NCBI GenBank assembly: GCA_048213135.1
Contig: PS015077.1
Span: 31,106-51,520, forward strand
DNA from: Reclinomonas americana ATCC 50394
Lineage: Eukaryota > Jakobida > Jakobea > Jakobida
Direction: 5' to 3'
DNA: 20,415 nt
Shown piece by piece: positions 7,294 to 16,866 of the stretch (position 1 is its first letter; each line of letters starts with the position of its first letter). A program made the position numbers and the translations under genes. The notes beneath the pieces were generated by a model. That model ran no database searches, was not told the DNA's origin, and saw nothing but the letters and a program-made list of their open reading frames with translations.

Positions 7294-9555
7294 ACGAGAG
7301 AAACAGAAAGAGGGGGAGGTAAAATCATTTACAAGCACGAAGCTGCCTACCAGCAACAGGATCGCGTAGGGAAAAGAGGCAAGGGAAACTGCGAATGCAA
7401 ACACACGTACAATGCACGGAGAGGGACTGCGCAAGGGAGAAACAGAGAACAAGGGAACTGCGAATGAATTATGACACGAGCAGCATCCGCAAGTAAGAGC
7501 CGTCAAGAGGAAGAGGCATGCGTGGGGCAGAGAGAGAGAGAGAGAGAGAGAGGAAGCAGCACAAGTTAGCGACGTGGTGACCGGCAGGAAGAATCGATTC
7601 GAGACTATGACTCAATGAAAGCAATCGTTTAGCACGCTCACGGGCACTGGGCGAGAGAGGAAGATAATGGACACGAGAAAGAGAATGAGAATGAATCACA
7701 AGAATGAAGCAGCGAATGCCAGCATGTGCAACTGAGGGAATAGGTCTGCGTGAGAATGAGAGACAGAACAAACTGCGACCGGAAACGAAGCAAGATTATC
7801 AAAGAGAGAAAGAGAGGGTGGAGGGAAAGAGATGACATCAAGAACTCGCAAGAGGCACGCCAACCAGAGACGAACGAAACTTTGAAGTAATCCACAGCAT
7901 GATTGTCGGCATACGTCAAGTACCGCATGATGCCGAGGCGCGCCGAGAACTTTTTCAAGTGATTCATCAGCCGCGTGCCGTAGCCGCGCACCTGCTCCTC
8001 TCCACTGACAGCGCAAAACACAATCTCCGCGAATCCACGATCAAAGAACGGTCGAAAGCAGATTCCACCAATGACGCGGTCCTGCTTGATGCCGACCACC
8101 GACTGATGCTTGCGATCAAACACCACGCGCGACACATATGGCAGCGGCATGTTGGGCAACTGGCGATGAAAGATGCGACGCAGATACAGCAGTGGCACCA
8201 GCACGCTCGGATCGTTGCTGTTGTTGGTGATCAGGCGGAAGGACAAGTCGCCCGAGGCCTCCTCGATTTTGGCAATGGCGTCGCGTGATCGTGCGGTGGG
8301 TGGGGGTTTCTGGAGGGGTGAGAGGGATGGAGGGGGAGGGGGAGGGAGAAGGGGGGAGGAAGGGGGGGAAGGGGGGAAGAGGGAAAGGGAGGGAGGGTGA
8401 GAGAGAGTGATGAGCACGAGAAAAAGAGATCGATGCACATCATTATGAAGAAGGGAGCGATGTACAGCAGGCAGGAAGAGAAAGAGAGCGACGTATAAGA
8501 GAGAGAGAGAGAGAGAGCGATGTACAAGAACAAGAGAACAGTAATGACCGATACAGCGCAGAGCGAGAGAGAAAGCGATCGAAATGAGAGCGATGCACAA
8601 GAGAACGAGAGTGAGAGTGAAGCACAAGAGGACGAGAGCAAGTGCGAAGAACAAGAGAAAGAGGAAGGGAAGAGAGATGTGCGAGAGTGAGAAAGCGATG
8701 GACACGAGGGTAGAGAGCAATGCACGAGAGAGCGAGAACGAGGGCGATGAACAAGAGAACAAGAGAGTCGAATCGCAAGAGATCGGGTGGGCGAGCGATA
8801 TGAGACAGAAATCGATACCGGAGAGAGAGAGCGATGCACAAGAGAGAGCGATACACAAGAGAAGAGAGAGCAATGCACAAGAGAACGAGACAATCACAAC
8901 TCGACAAACCAATGCATCCGCAGTCGCCTCTCCATCTGCAGCCCCAGCTGCAGTCGCCGCCGTCGTGGTCGTCGTCGTCGTCGCCGACGTTGCAGTCGTG
9001 CTACTCGTCGACGTTGACATCGACCGCCCACCACGCCCACGTCCTCGTCCGCGCCCGCGCACACCACCGCCACGCACCGACGTGCCACCATTCAACCGAC
9101 GTCGCTTCTGCTCCGGCTCGCCTTCCTCTTCTTCCTCCTCCTCCTCTTCTTCTTCATCGCTGTCCTCTGCTTCGTCTTCTTCGTCCTCTGCATCCTCTTC
9201 TTCTTCTTCTTCTTGTTCATCATCATCATCATCTTCCTCCGCATCCTCGACATTGTCATCGGACTGCGCGGGAAACAATCAGCAAATGCAAACTGAACAC
9301 GCGCACACACATGCCAGCACGAACACGCACACACACAGAGAGGAGACAAGTGCACACACAGTGACAGAGCACACACACAGAGAGAGAGAGAGTGCGCGTG
9401 TGTGTGTGTGTGTTTGTCATGCGCACCGCGTCATCTTCCTCCTCCTCGTCCCCGTCATCTTCTACCTCGTTCCCATCATCGTCCTCCTCCTCCTCTGCTT
9501 CCTCTTCTTCTTCCTCCTCTTCTTCAACCTCCTCAAGCCGCCTTCGCCTCGGCAT
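6049..9555 (-). CDS. GCN5: GCN5/KAT2-type histone acetyltransferase with bromodomain
   Basis: The catalytic subunit expected of SAGA-type complexes, transferring acetyl from acetyl-CoA to histone H3 lysines in the nucleus (family knowledge). Exons 5' to 3': 9555-9427, 9263-8910, 8309-7881, 6873-6772, 6709-6504, 6456-6317 and 6248-6049, giving 519 aa. Residues 1-100 are almost all Glu/Asp, followed by a KRRR cluster, an RG repeat ([11 protein letters not shown]) and a Ser/Thr/Ala stretch. The HAT domain, about 175-345, has FAEIVFCAVSG (catalytic Glu256), the acetyl-CoA loop EQVRGYG (about 266-272) and GYIKDYDGG. The bromodomain, about 410-515, has AWPFLEPV, DPMDLQTV and FDNCRYFN with the acetyl-lysine-binding Asn. 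There is no PCAF N-terminal domain, as in yeast Gcn5. Donors GTTTGT, GTTTCG and GTCTTC are weak, but frames and homology force them. The ATG at 9555 is the first with no upstream support; an in-frame ATG at 9609 is possible. Confidence 0.93.
6874..7880 (-). repeat. GCN5 intron 3: GA/TC microsatellites and assembly gap
   Basis: The intron splits the HAT domain between YFK and KQGF, which are adjacent in yeast Gcn5, so no exon is missing. It holds (GA)n at about 6901-6953, 7192-7310 and 7529-7552 and a 136-N gap. Read on the sense strand the repeats are TC, so they extend the pyrimidine content of the intron. No other feature was seen within it. Confidence 0.85.
7056..7191. other. Assembly gap (136 N)
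   Basis: A run of N inside GCN5 intron 3, flanked on the right by GAGAGACGAGAGAGAGACGAG-type repeat. It is probably unresolved simple repeat. Confidence 0.95.
8410..8895. repeat. Degenerate minisatellite in GCN5 intron 2
   Basis: About 480 bases are built from variants of a roughly 20-30 base unit, best written on the plus strand as GAGAGCGATGCACAAGAGAA. Examples occur near 8513, 8585, 8750 and 8826-8890, with ATGTACAAG, ATGGACACGAG, ATACACAAG and ATGAACAAG variants. Units are neither uniform in length nor separated by constant spacers. The array fills most of the 600-nt intron (8310-8909). Confidence 0.8.
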
Positions 9556-9656
9556 TCCTTCACACACAGACACAGAGGACAGACACGTGCACGCGAGCGG
9601 CGACTGCACTGTCCATTGTCACCACCCGGGGTGCTGGGGTGCTGCCGTACCCCTAC

Positions 9657-9676
9657 NNNNNNNNNNNNNNNNNNNN
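9657..9676. other. Assembly gap (20 N)
   Basis: A run of 20 N directly upstream of, or within, the small gene ending at 9941. Its true size is unknown, so frame across it cannot be trusted. Confidence 0.95.
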
Positions 9677-9941
9677 CTCATTCTCCAAGAGCGAGATCGC
9701 TCCCCTCTACAAGAACCTGGGCATTGCGGTCACCGAGTTGTCGCACAATCCGCTGCTCGAGGAGCGCGAACGTCTGCTCTTCCGTGAGGAATCGATCCGG
9801 GCCTGGCGTCGGTACCTCCACGAGGCGCCAACTGATGCGCAAGCCGACAGCTTCCGGCGCATCATCTCCGAGGCCGAACGGGAGCTGGCAGAACACGCGC
9901 GCAATCGCGACGCTGAGTTCATGTCGCTCACCCCGTCCTAG
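9677..9941 (+). CDS. Small helical protein, 5' part missing (hypothetical)
   Basis: An open frame runs from the gap edge to TAG at 9941, giving 87 codons rich in Glu, Arg, Leu and Ala, with no low complexity and a coding-like third-base pattern. The order is SEIAPLYKNLGIAVTELS, then RLLFREESIRAWRRYL, then RRIISEAERELAEHARN, consistent with three helices. No start codon lies between the GCN5 ATG and the gap, so the first exon is either in the gap or upstream and antisense to GCN5. Sequence left of the gap (about 9585-9656) is open in a compatible frame only if the gap length is right. Two weak resemblances were considered: an LYR-motif mitochondrial protein (LYK near the start, then AWRR and an AERELAEH helix) and complex III subunit 7 (YKNLGI, NPLL). 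Neither is secure. The stop is 41 bp before the next gene's ATG on the same strand. Confidence 0.55.
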
Positions 9942-9982
9942 AATCCAATGAACGAAGTGTCCTTCAGTTCTTCTATTCTTCC

Positions 9983-12517
9983 ATGAGCATTGTGGAGTCG
10001 GTGACCCTCGGCAACGCTGAGCTGCCTCGCCACCGGCTCACCACCTCGTGCTCTTGTGAGTGAGTGCGTGTGAGCAGAGGTGACAAAGAGAGTGCAACTC
10101 ACGAATGCACTCGTGCATGCAGACACGCCGAGTGGCAGTGGTGCGCCGACAAGTGCAGGCATTGGCATTGGCGACTACTGTGTGTTCACCGATGGCTCCA
10201 GTCTCGTGGATGTGAGTCTCGCCACACAAGTGATTGACTACTTTCCCGTGCGCAACACTGAGGAGTACCATGGGTGCGTGTGCGTGGAGGGAGAGAGGAG
10301 GATGCATTCCTTGTGTCTCTCTGACCTTGTGCAACAGTGTGGACGGTGTGTCGACCAATGGCACACACGTGGCCATTCTCTTCCGATCACCACGGCGACT
10401 GTTGTATCAAGCATGCAGTGGCGATGCAACGTTTTGTGCCGCGACTTGTCTCCGTCACTCTCGGATCTCGCTCATCTGCTGCCAAACACAGAGGCGATCT
10501 GAGCCACGCACGTGTGTGGCGCACCATCACCAAGGACATTGACGTGCGAGTGCGTGACTTTGCCTGCTGCCCGGCGCACCACTCCAACATGCTGTTGGTG
10601 CGTTGTTGTTGTTGCAAGTCGGAGGTGAGTTGACGCTTCTCCCCTCATCGCCGTGTGCTGGCAGTTGTGGACGCAGCACGGCGTGCAGCTGTATCGCATT
10701 GTGGACACGGACGACGCGTTTCCGGCTCCGTTCTGGTCGCTGTCGGTGCGTTGTGCACGGGTTGTCTGCGTCACTGCTGCTGGTCGCCGATCGAAACCTG
10801 TGCTTTTCTGTACAGGGCGACTTTTCGTTTTGCGGTTGGTCGTCGTCTGGGCGGCAGGTCTTTGTGTTGCGTCCACTGCGGCCACCATGCATGCGCTTTG
10901 GTCGTTGCATGCATATGCTTACCTATTGTTGCTCATGCGCAGTGCTGCCGGCCGTCACGTGCAAGTGTTTGACATTGGCAGCTTTGAACGACCGATGTGC
11001 CGGCTGGAGCACACGCTCATTTTTGACAGTCGCTCTGCGCGCGATGGCACGGCCTCGGGCTCCGATTCGTACACAGTCGGCGACGATGATGAGGAGTTGT
11101 CGCAGTTGGTGGATGTGGAGATCACCAATGTGCGCGACTGGCAGTGGGGTGTGGTGGCGTGCGGGCACGAGACCATTCGCCTCTCCGAAATGCATCGCCT
11201 GCAACTTCGTGAGCAACAGCGGCAGCGACAGGCGGCTGTTGGTCAGTTCCATGCCCGACCGGCGTTTGTGCCACCGCGTTCCTCTGTCGATGTTGCGTGA
11301 GGGAAACCCCCCTGCTGCTGCTGGTGCTTCGCTTGTTCTGACTGCGATGCCTGTCCAGCTGCCGCTCATTCAACCGACGCTGGCTGGTGCCGTCGCCCCC
11401 GCTGGAGGTGTGTTGGAGGCCCTGATGAACATCACCACCATGAGCATGCATGATGTGTCGGCCGAGCATGCCGCCATTGAGGTTTGCACGCACCGGCAAC
11501 ATGCATGGTAATTGCTTTCTCGGCAGCTGACCATGTTCCCTTGCAATACCGCAGAAATCGCAGAGTGTTGGTTTCGTGGCCGTGTGGCGTGTGGGACTGG
11601 GCGAAGGACCGATCCCGCAACTGTCGTGCGTGCCGACCAGCATGCGGTACCCTGAAATGCTGCTCGTGCAACAGGACGTGCACATTCTGGCCGTGGCCTC
11701 ATGCAGCCATCACAACGTCCAGCTGATGCGCATCTCGCATGCCGGCGATCTGCAGTCACACTTTGTGATCGATGTGCTGAAGAGCACTGAGCGGGTGAAG
11801 GGCTTGCACTGGGCGCGACCTGTGCGACAGCCCCGACGCCCACCCACCCCGTCGTCACCATCTGCCGCTCCGCTGTTCACCACCATTCCCGATCTCTTTG
11901 TGTTTGCCGGCGACGCCGCCGCACCACCCGCTCCCATGTCGCTACAGACGACTACTCGCTTCCAGTTGCGACTGTGCCGCATCGGTGACTTCCCCGAATT
12001 GCCGACGACTGTCGCCGATTCTGCCCCGCGACGTGCCTCACCGTTGCGTGCGCTTCCCTCTTTGTCGACTCTGCGTTCTGTTTTGTGTGGACGGTGTGCG
12101 TGTTGCAGGACGCCGGCGTCGCCTGCCAGAAGCGATCTCCTCCCGCCCGTCATCCCGGTCACACTTGCTGGGGCGGCGACATCATCGTCGGCCACGGGCT
12201 CGGTGACCACCTTTGACGACTTGCTGCGTTTCATGACGGTGCGCTTCGACGCCATTGAATCCACACTGCGCGGACACACGGCGCGACTCGACCGCATCGA
12301 GAAGTCGCTCGGTGGGACCGCCAAGAGGCAACCTGTCGTCGAAGAGACGGCACATTACCGCGTCCAACTTGGCACGGTGACGGCGCGTGCTGCGTCCGCG
12401 GTGGACGACGAAGATGACGACGATGATGACGAAGACGAAGACGATGAGGCGGTGCCACGGTACCACATTCCCACACCACAAGAGTTCTTGGCCTTGTTAC
12501 AAACACAAGGCAAGTAA
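9983..12517 (+). CDS. Probable beta-propeller protein with coiled coil and acidic tail
   Basis: Function not assigned. Nine exons close in frame: 9983-10055, 10123-10273, 10338-10403, 10492-10597, 10665-10745, 10816-10865, 10943-11291, 11359-11481 and 11555-12517, giving 653 aa. Residues 1 to about 450 show repeated strand patterns of the WD40/propeller kind: GDYCVFTDGSSLVDVSL, THVAILFRS, HGVQLYRIVD, RHVQVFDIGSF, FVAVWRVGL and HNVQLMRIS. Two Pro/Ala-rich linkers follow. Residues about 560-590 form a short coiled coil (VRFDAIESTLRGHTARLDRI), then a pure Asp/Glu run, then IPTPQEFLALLQTQ at the C-terminus. A propeller followed by a linker and a coiled coil recalls Ge-1/EDC4, the mRNA-decapping scaffold, but I see no diagnostic motif and it is shorter. 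Introns 3 (donor GTATCA), 6 (GTGTTG) and 7 (GTTGCG) are the least certain. The stop lies 39 bp from the convergent METTL3 stop. Confidence 0.7.
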
Positions 12518-12556
12518 AACGAGAGCCACGCTGAGACGAATGCGAAACATGTCGTG

Positions 12557-15336
12557 CTACAATGTTTGTGTCACGGGAACACTCGCTGCTTGGCTCTGTA
12601 CGGCCGTCTGTGAACATACACACACACGAACAATTGGTGAAACAACAAAATTGTTGTGTGGTATTGCTACTGCCACACGCAACGATGCACCGCGACCGCG
12701 ACCGCGTCCTCGTCCACGAACTGGCATTGGTTCAGGCCATGGCGCTGGAACGGGCGGAAGGGGCGCGCCTGCCAACGGGACCGATTGCAGATCCGGGTAC
12801 GTCTCGGCCACGCCACGAGCCACCTCGGGTTCACACACGTAGAAACCACCAGGCAGCTGATTTCCCAGCGTCAACCAATTCGGCCAGAGGTTGTGCGACC
12901 GACCGAAAATCTCTGCGCGCAAGAGTGAGAATCGTGCCACTGCATGTCGGCTCCGCATCTACTTGCACCCTCCTCACCGAGTTTTCTCGTGCCGGGTGAC
13001 AGTCGCTCAATCATCCCATAGATCTCGTCCGGCTTGCGACTCGTCTCACGCGGCTAGGCAGGCCCCCCATGTGTTAGCCAGCGAACGGCATGGCATCCAC
13101 AACGGGGGTAGGAGAGCTCACCATCGAGACAATAACATCGGTGTCCAGCAACGTGTTGAGTTTCGGCTTGCCCTTGATGCCGACTAAACAGTGCTCTTTC
13201 GTGTGGTTCAGCCAGTGACCAGTGCGACCGGTGGAAATCACACGATGCAGCTGATTTGTTTTGATCCAAATGATTTCCTCCACGCGTTGATAGCTGGCGA
13301 CATGCGTGATGATGAGCACAGACAACAAACACAAGCAGGAATGCGACGAATGAACAAACCCCCATTCTCGCAAGCAGTTGCGACCGAGCTCCGCCGCTCG
13401 ACCAGTGACCCACAGAAAGATGAGTCCGTCGTCTTGGAGACTGCCGACCGGCAGCGACAGCATTTCATTGTCGTCCAGTGTGCCGTACGGCAACTGCACC
13501 GTGACACAGAATGAGATGACACTGAAAGGAGAGCGAAAGCACGTCGGAGCAAGGCACGCAACGCTCATGCGGATGCGCCATGGCGGGTCGGCCATGATGA
13601 CAGAGAACTTGCCGATGATGCTCCACTTGAAGGTGCGCACGTCACACCGGATCCATTGCGGTGGTTTCTGCTGCGGACGGAAATCACATGAGCGACGCCA
13701 TAATCGAGCGCAAGCCACGATTGTGACGACGACGACGCAACATGAGATTGCAGGCGTGAAAACACTTCAGCGACATCGGGCGGCAATGCGTCTGCTCGTG
13801 GAGGACAGTGAGCACGAATCGAGGCACAATCCCATTACCACTACACTCACCGAGCTGCGGCAGGCGCCATCGTCGAGTGGCGGCAGACGACAACGAAGGA
13901 CGGTGGAGCGTCACGACTCCTGACGAACTTCCGTTGCCTGCTTCTTCGGCGTCCAGCATGATTCGCCGGCGCTTGTGCGCATCCATTCGGAGGCGATCCT
14001 CGATGCGTTGCCAGCTGAGACCACTGAGGCGTCGCTTGGCGGTCAGCCTGTTCATGAGGAACGTCGGTCGTCGTGCACCCGATGCATCAGCCGCAGTGGC
14101 ATGCTGCTGATCGCCCTCGGCGTCGGCATTGTCGGGCACCCAGTGCACGTACTTGCATCTGTGTGCACATGGTGAGCGGGGATGGGTGTTGTGTCAAAGA
14201 GATGAAGCAGTGTGTCCACACGAAACGATCCCATGACCAGACACATGTCGAGGTAGGAGCAATTGCCGAGCGAGAGATCCGTGTGCGGAAACACCAACTG
14301 GCGGAAGTGTACACCGTCGCAGGGCACCGACGACCCACGAGCCTCACAGCACGCATCTCGTGTCTTGTGCACACAGTACGCACGGAAGCGCTGTCCTTTG
14401 TTCTGAAACTGCTGCGCCACCACCGATTCGCGGAACGTGGGCATCGACAACAGCTGACTGATGATCTCCGCCGACGACAGACGCTCCTGCTCAAGGTACG
14501 ACGGCTGCAACAGAATGTCCTCAATGGCCCCGCCTCCCGCCGCGGCCGTGACTTGTGTGGTCGTGGTGGCTGTCGATGATGACGACGACGACGGTGTTGT
14601 CGGTGCCACTGGTCGCGCCACTGGCAGCGTGTCCACATACGCCCTCATGCGTCCTCGTTCTACGTGCCACACCAACAATCGTTCCGTCGCTCCCGTGTCA
14701 AACGTCTCCAAGCGCACCATTCCCTCTGCGGCCTCCAACGCACGCAGTGCTTCCTCCACTTGTGCCACTGGCACATGCAGCGCCTCGGCCACCGCCAACG
14801 AATGCACCGGCAACGACAACATGGACTGCAACAGATAGTGACACAGTGGGGCCAGCGCCGGATTGTCGGGCATGGTCACCGCCACAGTTGCAGGCGTTGC
14901 AGGAGCGGGGGTCTCCACTTCCATGGGTGCAGCAAGCACGCTCATCTTCTGCGGTGATGCCAGTGGCGCAGCAGCTGGAGGCGGCGGTGGCGGTGGAGGT
15001 GATGATGGCAGCAATGGTGTTGCAGCTGGTGGAGGAGGGGGTGGCGGAGGAGGAGGCGGTGGAGCGAGAAGAGGAGGAGGTACGCCTTGTGCTGGTGGCA
15101 ACGAAGGTGACATGGGCGTTGTTGCTGGGGTGGTGGCATCGACTGCAAAGCGAAAACAGTGAGCGAAAAAGTGGATGTCCAAGTACGAAAAGAGGAAGGA
15201 GACCTTCCATGCCACTGCTGCGTGTTGGGCGCAGGCGCATGCGCAGGCGGAGCGCCTCCTGCCGCTTGCGCAGCTCATCGATTTCCCTCGCTGTGTTCTC
15301 CATGCAAAGGGACAGATGACCGACCGCGAGCCGCAT
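12557..15336 (-). CDS. METTL3: METTL3 (IME4/MT-A70) mRNA N6-adenosine methyltransferase
   Basis: The catalytic subunit of the nuclear m6A writer, moving methyl from SAM to adenosine, normally paired with METTL14 (family knowledge). Exons 5' to 3': 15336-15204, 15142-14227, 14158-13851, 13791-13742, 13670-13563, 13493-13360, 13293-13122, 13053-12978 and 12912-12557, giving 750 aa, against about 580 in human. The N-terminal helix is [20 protein letters not shown], followed by long polyproline. Two CCCH fingers lie at about 305-355, the second being [18 protein letters not shown] across intron 2. After them comes a basic KRRR segment. The methyltransferase domain, about 470-670, has intact DPPW at 497-500, [20 protein letters not shown]-like [31 protein letters not shown] and [18 protein letters not shown]. 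Intact DPPW separates it from METTL14. The tail is unusual: Pro-rich, then [10 protein letters not shown], then about 40 residues unlike the family. An internal ATG at 15303 is an equally good start. Confidence 0.93.
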
Positions 15337-15378
15337 TGTCTTTCACTATTCGCGCGTGTCGCACAGAGAGGAAAAAAC
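15337..15378. promoter_or_regulatory. Shared divergent promoter of METTL3 and RPL15
   Basis: Only 42 bp separate the two opposed start codons, or 75 bp if METTL3 starts at 15303. Both transcripts must therefore start here or overlap the other gene. The sequence has a CpG-rich core (CGCGCGTG) and an A-rich run just before the RPL15 ATG. No TATA box was seen. The role is inferred from position. Confidence 0.55.
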
Positions 15379-16643
15379 ATGGGTTAGTTTGGCTGTGTGG
15401 AGGGAGACAGCGAGGTGGTGGCGGCGGTTGAATGCGTGCATGCGTGTGTGTGTCAGCGTGTGTGTGTTGCTGCTGCTGTGCATGGTGTGACATGCACGAC
15501 ACCCGCGTGTGAGCGCCTCGTGTTTCTGTGCGTGGTGCAGTCTTCCTTGCACAGTGCATACCATGCGCGTGTGTGTACTAAGGCGGGGCAGAGAGGGGCG
15601 CAGTGATGGTGGTGGTGCTTCTCTTGTGTGTCATGGCGGTCATGATGCATGCACATGCCCGCACTCTCCCCCCTTTCCCCTCTCCCTTCCCCTCTCCCCG
15701 CTCTCCCTCTCTCCGTCTCTGTGTGTGTATGTCGCTATTACGTTGTTGTTGGGAGGTTTTCGACTGGCTTGCTCATTCCGACGCATCACAGGCGCGTACA
15801 AGTACGTTCAGGAGATGTGGCGCAAGAAGCAGAGCGACGTGATGCGCTTCCTGCTGCGCGTGCGTGCGTGGGAGTACCGCCAGCAGCCTGGCATTGTGCG
15901 CCTCACTCACGTTGAGTATTCCTCGGGAGCAAGTCCATTGCATGCCACCATGACTTGCGCTAGAGACTGATGATGATTGTCATGTTTGTGCAGCCGAGCC
16001 GCCCCGACAAGGCTCGCCGCCTCGGCTACAAGGCCAAGCAGGGCTTTGTTGTCGTGCGTCATGCGCCCCCTTCCTTCCTCCTTCAATCGCATGTGCTGTG
16101 AGATTGACTTCGGATCTCGTGTGCGTGTGCAGTACCGCTCGCGCGTGCGCCGTGGTGGCCGCCGCAGACTGGTGCCCGGTGGCAACACCCGTGGCAAGCC
16201 CTCCGGCCACGGTGTCAACGAGCTCAAGTTCTACAGGAACAAGCGCTCGGTGGCTGAGGAGCGTGTCGGCAAGCGCTGGTGAGCAGCAGCGTCGAAAGTA
16301 GCATCATCTCACCGACATGCAGCACTCACTCATTCTCTCCTTCTTCCGTGTGCGTAGCGGAAACCTGCGCGTGCTGAACTCGTACTGGGTGGCTGCGGAC
16401 TCGACCTACCTGTACTACGAGGTGGTCTTGGTCGACCCGAACCACAAGGCAGTGATGGGCGATCCGGCTGTGTCGTGGATTTGCCGCCCTGTCCACAAGC
16501 ACCGCGAGTTGCGCGGTCTGACCTCGGCTGGTCGCCAGGGTCGTGGTCTGCGTGTGCGACACCACGGCTCGAACGGACGCCGTCCGTCACGACGTGCCCA
16601 GTGGCGCAGGCTCAACACCCTCTCGCTCCCCCGCTACCGTTAA
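15379..16643 (+). CDS. RPL15: 60S ribosomal protein eL15
   Basis: A structural protein of the large cytosolic ribosomal subunit that binds 28S-type rRNA. Five exons: 15379-15382, 15792-15910, 15994-16053, 16133-16278 and 16358-16643, giving 204 aa, exactly the usual length. The first exon is only ATGG, in the context AAAAAACATGG followed by donor GTTAGT. It is the only ATGGGT between the METTL3 start and exon 2 and gives the expected [20 protein letters not shown]. The rest is strongly conserved: [11 protein letters not shown] joined to [49 protein letters not shown], and [13 protein letters not shown] at the C-terminus. Intron 1 is 409 bp, the others about 80 bp. An early first intron in the leader or start codon is common in ribosomal protein genes. 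Codons are biased to C/G in third position. Confidence 0.96.
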
Positions 16644-16866
16644 GCGCGAGAGGCACGGCAGCAAGAGGCGTTTCATCCTTTTGTGTGCGTGTGTGTGTTG
16701 TTTTTCCCCTGGCTGTGTGTGTGGAGTGCGCGTCACCACCGCGTGGTGTTGGAGTCTCGTTATTGCGTTCCGTTCTCTCTCTCTGTTGCAGCAGCGTGCA
16801 AAATACAAGACCCCTCCTCCCGTGGCGGCACCTATTTCATCTTCTGTTTTGCTGTTGTTTGTCTTT
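16644..16866. other. Convergent 3' region between RPL15 and the next minus-strand gene
   Basis: It contains GT-rich and T-rich stretches (TTTTGTGTGCGTGTGTGTTG, TTCTGTTTTGCTGTTGTTTG) that could serve as 3' processing signals for RPL15. No AATAAA was found on the plus strand. Confidence 0.4.

Noticed and set aside
8410-8895. CRISPR-like array
   Set aside because: Unit length and spacing vary, there are no unique spacers of constant size, and it lies inside a eukaryotic intron.
7638-9278. A 546-residue minus-strand open frame as a single uninterrupted gene
   Set aside because: It joins GCN5 exons 2 and 3 through CT-rich intron sequence and runs on into intron 3. Homology to GCN5 requires splicing, and pyrimidine-rich sequence is naturally poor in stops.
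12034-12109. An extra intron (GTGCGC...TTGCAG) in the propeller gene
   Set aside because: Donor and acceptor phases do not match, while reading through stays open and in frame.
13671-13703. METTL3 intron 4 starting at GTGATTTCC, with a longer exon 4
   Set aside because: The intron would be only 17 nt. Starting at GTTGCG (13741) keeps phase and gives a normal length.
12557-15336. METTL14 instead of METTL3
   Set aside because: The catalytic DPPW motif is intact and two CCCH fingers are present; METTL14 has EPPL and no such fingers.
15397-15790. Coding frames between RPL15 exon 1 and exon 2
   Set aside because: They are GT-rich intron sequence; eL15 homology requires ATGG at 15379 joined to 15792.
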